Shown one piece after another: positions 34,225 through 40,955 of a stretch of DNA of 64,000 bases; position 1 is the stretch's first letter, and each line of letters begins with the position of its first letter. Below the pieces are notes generated by a model that was not told the origin of the DNA, ran no database searches, and saw only the letters and a list, made by a program, of their open reading frames with translations. A program made the translations under genes and the position numbers. This stretch comes from Solirubrobacter pauli (GTDB taxonomy: Bacteria > Actinomycetota > Thermoleophilia > Solirubrobacterales > Solirubrobacteraceae): NCBI RefSeq assembly GCF_003633755.1, contig NZ_RBIL01000002.1, positions 1,302,001 through 1,366,000 on the forward strand, given 5' to 3'.

Positions 34225-34493
34225 TGCCGGGGCTCCTTCCAGCGCCGGACGATCTCGTCCAGGGGCGCCGTGTCGAGGTGGTGGAACTTGTACCGGCCGT
34301 CCCTGCGCGTGTTGACCAGCCCGGCCTGCTCGAGCACCTCGAGGTGCTGGGAGACCGCCTGGCGCGACATGCCCAGGCCCTTCGCGCTCAGCCGCGCGCA
34401 GATCTCGAAGAGCGTCTGGCCGTCGCGATCGGACAGCGCGTCGAGGATCGCTCGCCGCGCCGGGGCGGAGAGGGCGTGGAAGACGTCCGTGAT
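34221..34493 (-). CDS. ArsR-family transcriptional regulator, probable ATC start
   Basis: 90 residues. A winged helix-turn-helix: ITDVFHALSAPARRAILDALSD at the start, the recognition helix MSRQAVSQHLEVLEQAGLV and the wing TRRDGRYKFHHL. The frame has an upstream TAG and no ATG, GTG or TTG before the conserved region; the only fit is ATC at 34493, where homologs have Met. A TTGACA/TATGCT promoter places transcription start at or next to that ATC. It precedes and overlaps the VOC gene, which it probably regulates. No metal-binding cysteine motif was seen beyond EICARL, so the signal may not be a metal. Confidence 0.85.
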   Translation of the reverse strand: MTDVFHALSAPARRAILDALSDRDGQTLFEICARLSAKGLGMSRQAVSQHLEVLEQAGLVNTRRDGRYKFHHLDTAPLDEIVRRWKEPRQ

Positions 34494-34499
34494 GCACCC

Positions 34500-34529
34500 A
34501 GCATAGGCAAGTGGCTACTTGCCTGTCAA
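34500..34529 (-). promoter_or_regulatory. arsR promoter with embedded operator
   Basis: On the minus strand: TTGACA (34529-34524), an 18-nt spacer and TATGCT (34505-34500), then 6 nt to the ATC start. The whole spacer is an inverted repeat, GGCAAGT-N4-ACTTGCC (34506-34523), as expected for an autoregulating ArsR dimer. Confidence 0.75.
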
Positions 34530-34534
34530 CGGGG

Positions 34535-35134
34535 TCACGCGAAGACGATCACGTCCAGCACACGTGGCCCGTGCACGCCCTCGACGCGATCGAGCTCGAT
34601 GTCGGACGTCGCGCTCGGCCCGGAGACGAGCGTGATCGGGGCGTCGGGACCGAGCGCGGCGACCGCGTCCGGCACCGACGGCACGATCGAGGACGCCGCG
34701 ACCAGGCAGATGTGGTGATCGGGCACGAGCGTGAGCGCCCGCCGGCCCGAGGCTGCCCCGGAGACGAGGGCGATCGTGCCCGTGTCGGCGATCGCGAGCG
34801 CGCTTCCGGTGACGACCGCGTCGAGCGCGTCCAGCTCGGCGACCGACAGCCCGTGGTCCTCGACGACGGGCATCCCGAGGTCGCGGAAGCCCACGGGCAC
34901 GCCGACGCGCTTGCCCTCGCCGAGGATGGCTCGAACCGCGAACGCGACCTCGGAGTCCGCGACGCGATGGACCGTCGCCCGGTACTCGGCGACGTGCGCG
35001 CAGAACTGCTCGACGACGCCGTCGTGCGCGATCGAGCCGGCCGCCCGGTAGCCGCGCGGGATCTCCGGCACGACGGGTGACGGGCCGAGGGCGTCGCGGA
35101 TGCGGGTGAGGATCTCAGCCTTCGCCGCGCTCAC
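34535..35134 (-). CDS. lutC: Lactate utilization protein C (LUD domain)
   Basis: 199 residues of the LUD fold, with TGSALAIADTGTIAL and TLVPDHHICLV as typical segments. LutC is part of the LutABC complex that oxidises L-lactate to pyruvate. It overlaps the end of lutB by 20 nt and is the last gene of the lutA-lutB-lutC operon. The next gene downstream (arsR) has its own promoter. Confidence 0.93.
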   Translation of the reverse strand: MSAAKAEILTRIRDALGPSPVVPEIPRGYRAAGSIAHDGVVEQFCAHVAEYRATVHRVADSEVAFAVRAILGEGKRVGVPVGFRDLGMPVVEDHGLSVAELDALDAVVTGSALAIADTGTIALVSGAASGRRALTLVPDHHICLVAASSIVPSVPDAVAALGPDAPITLVSGPSATSDIELDRVEGVHGPRVLDVIVFA

Positions 35135-36491
35135 GCTTCCACCAGTCCCGGAACGTCTCCTTCGGCGGCTCGGGCAGGTCGCGCATCGCGGTCCAGCCGG
35201 GGATCGCGGCCTTCGCCAGCGGCCCGCGCCCGAGCCTGGCCAACCGCTGTGCGGCTTCGTAGCGCCGGCGGGTCGCGAACGCCGCCGCCATGCCCTTCAT
35301 CGCGAGGGCCTCGGGGGTGAGCTTGGACTGCTCCTCGCGCACGACGCGCCCGCGCAGGTGGATGAGGATCGACGGGATGTCGATCTTGACCGGGCAGACC
35401 TCGTAGCAGGCCCCGCACAGCGTGCTCGCCCACGGGAGCGACGGCGCCGCGTCGAGCCCGCGGAGCTGCGGCGTCAGGATCGCGCCGATCGGCCCGGGGT
35501 AGACGGACTCGTACGCCTGCCCGCCGACCCGCTCGTAGACCGGGCACACGTTCAGGCACGCCGAGCAGCGGATGCAGTGCAGCGCCGCGCGCCCGACCTC
35601 GTCCTCGAGCACCTGGGTGCGCCCGCCGTCGAGCAGGATCAGGTGGAACTCCCGCGGCCCGTCATCCGGCGTCACGCCCGTCCACAGCGACGTGTACGGG
35701 TTCATCCGCTCGGCGGTCGACGAGCGCGGCAGCAGCTGCAGGAACACCTCGAGGTCCTGCCAGCTCGGCAGCACCTTCTCGATGCCCATCAGCGTGACCA
35801 GCACGCGCGGCAGCGTCAGGCACATGCGCCCGTTGCCCTCGGACTCGACGACGCCGATCGTCCCCGTCTCGGCGATCCCGAAGTTCGCCCCTGAGACCGC
35901 CATCGGCACGGTCAGGAACTTGTTGCGCAGGTGCAGCCGCGCCGCCTCCGCGATCGCCGAGGCCTCGTTCCCGAGCGACTGCCCGCGCGCGATCGTCTGC
36001 TCGAACAGGGCGCGGATCTCGGCCCGGTTGCGATGGATCGCGGGCACGAGGATGTGCGACTGCTTGTCGTCGGGGTTCAGCTGGACGATCAGCTCGGCAA
36101 GGTCGGTCTCCAGCGCGTGGATGCCCTCGGCTTCCAGCGCCTCGTTGAGCTCGATCTCGTCCGTCGCCAGCGACTTGACCTTGATGACCTCATCCGTGCC
36201 GACCCGCTTGGCGATCGACGCGACGATCGCGTTGGCCTCGGCTCCGTCGCGCGCCCAGTGCACGGTCCCGCCGGCCGCGGTGACCGCCGCCTCCAGCCGC
36301 TCCAGCTGCTCGGGCAGCGTGGCCATCGCGGATGCCTTGATCGCCTCGCCGGCGTCGCGCAACCGCTCCCAGTCGGGCAGCTCGGCCACCGCGCGCAGCC
36401 GCTTCTCGCGGATCAGCGTGGTCGCCTTGCCGATGTTCCGGCGCAGCTGCGCGTCCTGCAGCGTCTCCCGCGCGGCGGTCTTGAAGCTCAT
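35115..36491 (-). CDS. lutB: Lactate utilization iron-sulfur protein B
   Basis: 458 residues. An N-terminal LUD-like domain (about 60-290, with ANFGIAETGTIGVVESEGNGR) is joined to a ferredoxin-like region with two 4Fe-4S motifs, CIRCSACLNVCP (about 305-316) and CGACYEVCP (about 355-365). It transfers electrons in the LutABC lactate oxidase complex. The start at 36491 overlaps the lutA stop as ATGA; the frame is open upstream but that part is lutA in another frame. Confidence 0.94.
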   Translation of the reverse strand: MSFKTAARETLQDAQLRRNIGKATTLIREKRLRAVAELPDWERLRDAGEAIKASAMATLPEQLERLEAAVTAAGGTVHWARDGAEANAIVASIAKRVGTDEVIKVKSLATDEIELNEALEAEGIHALETDLAELIVQLNPDDKQSHILVPAIHRNRAEIRALFEQTIARGQSLGNEASAIAEAARLHLRNKFLTVPMAVSGANFGIAETGTIGVVESEGNGRMCLTLPRVLVTLMGIEKVLPSWQDLEVFLQLLPRSSTAERMNPYTSLWTGVTPDDGPREFHLILLDGGRTQVLEDEVGRAALHCIRCSACLNVCPVYERVGGQAYESVYPGPIGAILTPQLRGLDAAPSLPWASTLCGACYEVCPVKIDIPSILIHLRGRVVREEQSKLTPEALAMKGMAAAFATRRRYEAAQRLARLGRGPLAKAAIPGWTAMRDLPEPPKETFRDWWKRERGEG

Positions 36492-37168
36492 TCTTGCGCC
36501 GCCAGGATCTCGGCGATGTGCATCGTGCGCACGCCCGTGCGGCCGCGCGAGAGCGCCCCGCCGATGTGCATCAGGCACGACGTGTCGGCCGACGCGCACA
36601 CCTCGGCGCGCGTGTCGAGCACGTGCCGCACCTTGTCGGAGAGCATCGCCATCGACGTGTCGGCGTTCTTGACCGCGAACGTCCCGCCGAACCCACAGCA
36701 CTCACGCGCGCCCTCGAGCTCGACGAGGTCGATCCCGCGCACCTCGCGCAGCAGCCGCAGCGGCCGGTCGCCCACGTCCAGCAACCGCAGCGAGTGGCAC
36801 GTGGGGTGGAACGTGACCCGGTGCGGGAACGACGCGCCCACGTCCGTCACGCCCAGCCGGTCGACCAGGAACTCGGTCAGCTCGAACACCTTGCCGCCGA
36901 TCGACTCGACCCGCTCGCGGACGTGCGCGGTGCAGGACGCCGACGGGGACACGATCGCGTCGTAGCCGCCGAACACGCGCGCGAACCGCTCGTGCAGCCC
37001 CTCGGCCTCGTGCCCGTAGCCCGAGTTGACGTGCATCTGGCCGCAGCACGTCTGCTCCAGCGGGAAGTCGACCTCGCACCCGAGCCGTTCGAGCAGCGTG
37101 ACGACCGCCTTGCCCGCGCCGGGGAAGAGCGTGTCGTTGAAGCACGTGATGAAGAGCGCGACCCGCAC
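36488..37168 (-). CDS. lutA: Lactate utilization Fe-S oxidoreductase A
   Basis: 226 residues from the GTG at 37168, giving MRVALFITCFND, the usual LutA opening; a GTG four codons earlier (37180) overlaps the likely -10 box TAGTGT (37184-37179). Two cysteine-rich CCG domains are present: TCCGQMHVNSGY and ARECCGFGGTF. LutA is the Fe-S oxidoreductase of the lactate oxidation complex. It is the first gene of lutABC and starts 24 nt downstream of a TetR gene on the same strand, though it seems to have its own promoter. Confidence 0.92.
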   Translation of the reverse strand: MRVALFITCFNDTLFPGAGKAVVTLLERLGCEVDFPLEQTCCGQMHVNSGYGHEAEGLHERFARVFGGYDAIVSPSASCTAHVRERVESIGGKVFELTEFLVDRLGVTDVGASFPHRVTFHPTCHSLRLLDVGDRPLRLLREVRGIDLVELEGARECCGFGGTFAVKNADTSMAMLSDKVRHVLDTRAEVCASADTSCLMHIGGALSRGRTGVRTMHIAEILAAQE

Positions 37169-37192
37169 CGTGCCGCGCACACTAACGGTCGC

Positions 37193-37828
37193 TCAGCGCG
37201 CGGTGTCGCGCAGGGCGCGGATGCCCGCGTCCACGAACACCAGCGCCCGGTCGAGCAGCTCGAGGGCGTCCGCGGGGGAGTGCTCCTCGCAGTCGCTCTT
37301 GTCCTTCTTGAGCGAGTCGAGGACGCCGAAGATCGCAAGCGTCGCGGCCGAGGCGAGCCGGGGCTCGAGCTCGTCCGGCTCCGCGGAGAGGTCCTCGGCG
37401 ATCGAGCGCGCGATGATCTCCTCGCCGCGGACGCGGTGCCCCGCGAAGTAGGCGATCAGGTGCTCGTCGTTCTGGATCACGCGACGGGCGAGCGCGGCGT
37501 GCTCGGTCTCCAGCCGCGGCAGCTCCTCGGCGAACCACCTGCGCAGCGTGTCGGCCGTGGTGCCGTCGGCGCCGCGGGCGGCGAGCATGACTTCCAGCCG
37601 GTCGAACATCTGCGAGCTGTCGGGGAAGACGAGGTCTTCCTTGGCCTGGAAGTAGGTCGAGACCGTGCGCGGCGAGACGTTGGCCGCCTCGGCGATCTCC
37701 GGGATCGTCGTGGCGGCGAAGCCCTGGCGGTCGAACAGCTCGAGCGCGGTGCGGATGATCGTGTCGCGCGTCTGGCGCTTCTTGCGCTCGCGCAGCCCTT
37801 CGCGTTCTGACTCTGCCTGGACGGCCAC
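37193..37828 (-). CDS. TetR-family transcriptional regulator
   Basis: 211 residues from the GTG at 37828. N-terminal TetR helix-turn-helix: RDTIIRTALELFDRQGFAATTIPEIAEAANVSPRTVSTYF. A TACGCT -10 box (37840-37835) with TTGCAT 17 nt upstream sits 6 nt before this GTG; an earlier in-frame GTG at 37849 precedes the box. It is divergent from an MMPL transporter gene and shares with it an intergenic region rich in TTGCAA motifs, so it probably represses the transporter. The ligand is unknown. Confidence 0.9.
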   Translation of the reverse strand: MAVQAESEREGLRERKKRQTRDTIIRTALELFDRQGFAATTIPEIAEAANVSPRTVSTYFQAKEDLVFPDSSQMFDRLEVMLAARGADGTTADTLRRWFAEELPRLETEHAALARRVIQNDEHLIAYFAGHRVRGEEIIARSIAEDLSAEPDELEPRLASAATLAIFGVLDSLKKDKSDCEEHSPADALELLDRALVFVDAGIRALRDTAR

Positions 37829-37834
37829 GACACC

Positions 37835-37974
37835 AGCGTAGCTCCACACCGCGACCCATGCAATTCTGCATGTCTTGCAAATTTACGTGACAAGCGAACT
37901 TGCAAGGGCTACATTGATGCACGTCTTGCGTCGTTCATGGAGCGGCGATTCCCCCTTGCACAGGAGTCATCCGG
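37835..37974. promoter_or_regulatory. tetR/MMPL divergent control region
   Basis: Minus-strand tetR promoter TTGCAT-N17-TACGCT (TACGCT at 37840-37835) with a palindrome CATGCA-N4-TGCATG (37857-37872) over its -35. Plus-strand MMPL promoter GTGACA (37887-37892)-N17-TACATT (37910-37915). The palindrome CTTGCAAG (37899-37906) lies inside the MMPL spacer, and CTTGCAA recurs at 37874-37880. AGGAG before 37975 is the ribosome binding site. These are candidate TetR operators. Confidence 0.6.
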
Positions 37975-40191
37975 ATGTCAGACGTCCTTGCGCGGTTGGC
38001 GCGCACGCTCACCCATCGATGGCGACGCAGCCTGGTCGTGGCGCTGGCGGCGCTCGTGGTGCTCGGTGCGTTCGCGGCGAACGGCGAACCGGCTTCGGAC
38101 GACTTCAACGTCCCGGGCAGCGAGTCGCAGATGGCGGTCGACCTGCTGAAGGCGCACACGCCCGCGCTGGCCGGCGCCGACTCGCAGCTGGTCTTCACGG
38201 CCACCGACGGCAAGGTCTCCGATCCCGCGAACCGCGCGGCGGTCGAGTCGGCGATCGCGCGCGTCGCCAAGCTGGACGGCGTCAGCGGCGTCGTCAGCCC
38301 GTTCGACGCGGACGGGCTGATCTCGCGTGACGGCACGATCGCGCAGACCACCGTGCAGTACGACCTGCCGCCGATGGAAGCCGAGAAGGCCGACGGCGAG
38401 CGCCTGCTCGAGGCGGCCGAGTCGGCGGAGCGGCCCGGGCTCGAGGTGTCGGCGCGCGGCATGATCGTCGACCTCGCCTCCGAGCAGGAGGCGCCCGTCG
38501 GCGAGCTGGTCGGCATCGGGATCGCGATCATCCTGCTGACGCTGCTGTTCCGCTCGCTCGCGGCGATGACGGCCACGCTGTTCGGCGCGCTCGTCGGCGT
38601 CGCCTTCGGCCAGCTGGTGCTGACCGCGGTCTCGGGTCCGCTCGGGCTGCCCGCGTTCGCCGCGACGATCGCGATCATGCTCGGGCTCGGCGCGGGCATC
38701 GACTACGCGCTGCTGATCATCGGCCGCTTCCGGGAGCAGGTCGCGGCGGGGGACAGCGTGCGCGACGCGTCGGCCAAGGCGCTCGCGACGTCCGGCTCGG
38801 CCGTCGTCACGGCGGGCCTGATCGTGATGGTGGCGATCGCCGGCCTGCTCGTGATCGGCATCCCGCTGATCGGCAAGATGGGCATCGGCGCGGCGATCGG
38901 CATCGCGGCCGTCGTGGTGTCGGCGATCACGCTGCTGCCGATCCTGATCGGCGCGTTCTCCAAGCGCCTCGCGCCCAAGCGCTACGCGCACGTCGCCCCG
39001 TCGCGGCCGTTCGCCCGCTGGGGCGAGATCGTCACCGCCCGCCCGTGGCTGTCGGTCGGCGCGGGCGTGCTCGTGCTGCTCGTGCTGGCCTTCCCGGTCA
39101 CGCAGCTTCGCCTCGGCCAGCCCGACGACGGCAACAAGCCGGCCGACACGACGCAGCGCGTCGCCTACGACCAGATCAGCCAGGGGTTCGGCGCGGGCGT
39201 GAACGGCCCGCTGCTGATCACGGTCGACACGCCCAAGGGCGACGCCGCGACCGCGCAGCAGCTCGAGCGGCTCCGGACCGCCATCGCCGGCACGGACGGC
39301 GTCGTCGCCGCCATGCCCGCCACGCCCAGCCAGGACGGCGAGATCGCCACCCTGACCGCCATCCCGGCGACCGCGCCGCAGGACGAGCGCACCAGCGACC
39401 TGGTCGACGAGCTGCGCGACCGCGTGATCCCGGGCGCGCTCGCGGGCACGCCGCTGAAGGCCTACGTCGGCGGCAACACGGCCGGCTTCCAGGACTTCTC
39501 GGAGAAGACCGCCGCCGGCCTGCCGGTGTTCATCGCGGTCGTGATCGGGCTGTCCGTGCTGCTGCTGATGGCCGCGTTCCGGTCGATCTGGATCCCGCTC
39601 GTCTCGGCGCTCTTCAACCTGCTGTCGATCGCCGCGTCCTACGGGATCGTCGTCGCCGTCTTCCAGCTGGGCGTCGGCGCCGACCTGCTCGGCGTGGGTA
39701 GCGACGTCCCGATCGTCTCGTTCATCCCGGTGATGATGTTCGCGATCCTCTTCGGGCTGAGCATGGACTACAACGTCTTCCTGCTCTCGCGCATCCACGA
39801 GGCGCACAACGAGGGCGACTCGCCGCGCGCGAGCGTGATCCACGGCGTCTCGCGGATCGGCAAGGTGATCCTCTACGCGGGGCTGATCATGGGCTCGGTG
39901 TTCCTGGCGTTCGTGACGCAGCCCGACGTCACCGCCAAGATGATCGGCCTGGGCCTCGGGCTCGGCGTCCTGGTCGACGTGCTGATCGTGCGCCTCGTGA
40001 TCGCCCCGGCCGTCGTGCAGCTCCTCGGCGCCCGCGCCTGGTGGCTGCCGCGCTGGCTGGACCGCCTGCTGCCGAACGTCTCGCTCGAGGGGCACCTCGT
40101 CGCCAACCGCGACCCCAAGCGCGCGCCGATGGCCGGGCACCCGGACGCGGTCGAGGAGCCGGTCGAGCCGCGGGTGCCGGTGGCGGTGTGA
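37975..40191 (+). CDS. MMPL-family RND transporter
   Basis: 738 residues with the MMPL plan: one N-terminal membrane helix, an extracytoplasmic loop (about 40-170), a block of five to six helices (about 175-325), a second loop (about 370-500) and a second helix block. Typical segments are GLGAGIDYALLIIGRFREQ and LFGLSMDYNVFLLSRIHEA. Family members export lipids or drugs using the proton gradient. It is divergent from a TetR gene, a common arrangement for efflux. The following PAP2 gene overlaps its stop codon (TGATG). Confidence 0.93.
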   Translation: MSDVLARLARTLTHRWRRSLVVALAALVVLGAFAANGEPASDDFNVPGSESQMAVDLLKAHTPALAGADSQLVFTATDGKVSDPANRAAVESAIARVAKLDGVSGVVSPFDADGLISRDGTIAQTTVQYDLPPMEAEKADGERLLEAAESAERPGLEVSARGMIVDLASEQEAPVGELVGIGIAIILLTLLFRSLAAMTATLFGALVGVAFGQLVLTAVSGPLGLPAFAATIAIMLGLGAGIDYALLIIGRFREQVAAGDSVRDASAKALATSGSAVVTAGLIVMVAIAGLLVIGIPLIGKMGIGAAIGIAAVVVSAITLLPILIGAFSKRLAPKRYAHVAPSRPFARWGEIVTARPWLSVGAGVLVLLVLAFPVTQLRLGQPDDGNKPADTTQRVAYDQISQGFGAGVNGPLLITVDTPKGDAATAQQLERLRTAIAGTDGVVAAMPATPSQDGEIATLTAIPATAPQDERTSDLVDELRDRVIPGALAGTPLKAYVGGNTAGFQDFSEKTAAGLPVFIAVVIGLSVLLLMAAFRSIWIPLVSALFNLLSIAASYGIVVAVFQLGVGADLLGVGSDVPIVSFIPVMMFAILFGLSMDYNVFLLSRIHEAHNEGDSPRASVIHGVSRIGKVILYAGLIMGSVFLAFVTQPDVTAKMIGLGLGLGVLVDVLIVRLVIAPAVVQLLGARAWWLPRWLDRLLPNVSLEGHLVANRDPKRAPMAGHPDAVEEPVEPRVPVAV

Positions 40192-40955
40192 TGCTGCGCC
40201 GCCCCGGAATCCGCGAGCTCGTGGTGTTCGGGCTCGCCTACCTGCTCTACAACGCCGGCCGCTGGGCCACCAACGGCGACGTGGATCTCGCGCTGGCCAA
40301 CGCGCGGTGGGTGGTCGACTTCCAGGGCGGCCTCGGCGTCGAGCACGCCGTCCAGGGCGCGCTCGACACGCCCGTGGTGCAATGGCTGCTCAGCCACGTC
40401 TACCTCGCGGCGCAGATCGTCGTGCTCCCGCTCGCGCTGCTGGCGTTCTACCGCTGGCGCCCGAGCCTGTACCGGCCGCTGCGCACGACCGTGATCGCCA
40501 CCTGGATGCTCGCGCTGGTCGTCTACGCGCTGTTCCCGGTCGCTCCGCCGCGCCTCGCCGGCGTCGGGCTTGCGGACTGGGTGTCGCAGCAGTCCGCGGT
40601 CGCGCTCGCGGGCCACTCGACGCTGTTCTACAACCCGATCGCGGCCGTGCCGAGCCTGCATTGCGGGTTCGCGTTCGCGCTGGGGATCGCGGGCGCCGCG
40701 GCCACCTCCCGCCCGTGGCTGCGGGGCCTCGCGCTGCTGTGGGGCCCGCTCGTCTCGCTCTCGACGATCGCCACCGGCAACCACTACGTGTTCGACCTCG
40801 TCGCGGGGCTCGCGGTCACCGCGCTGGGCGCGGCGGTCGCGCTCACGTTCGCCGCCCGTTCAGCCGGCGAGCGCGGCGGTGAGCGCCGCCCGCGTGCGCA
40901 CGCCGAGCTTCACAAAGGCACCCGCGAGGTGGCTCTCGATCGTCTTCTCGCTTAG
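40191..40955 (+). CDS. PAP2-superfamily membrane phosphatase/transferase
   Basis: 254 residues with about six membrane segments. The PAP2 motifs are PSLHCGFAFALG (about 155-166) and GNHYVFDLVAG (about 197-207), which hold the catalytic histidines; the family includes lipid phosphatases and inositol phosphotransferases. It is coupled to the MMPL gene by a TGATG overlap, suggesting lipid handling together with transport. Its last 96 nt overlap the convergent LuxR-type gene; the tail encoded there (RSAGERGGERRPRAH) is basic and may be non-conserved. Confidence 0.87.
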   Translation: MLRRPGIRELVVFGLAYLLYNAGRWATNGDVDLALANARWVVDFQGGLGVEHAVQGALDTPVVQWLLSHVYLAAQIVVLPLALLAFYRWRPSLYRPLRTTVIATWMLALVVYALFPVAPPRLAGVGLADWVSQQSAVALAGHSTLFYNPIAAVPSLHCGFAFALGIAGAAATSRPWLRGLALLWGPLVSLSTIATGNHYVFDLVAGLAVTALGAAVALTFAARSAGERGGERRPRAHAELHKGTREVALDRLLA

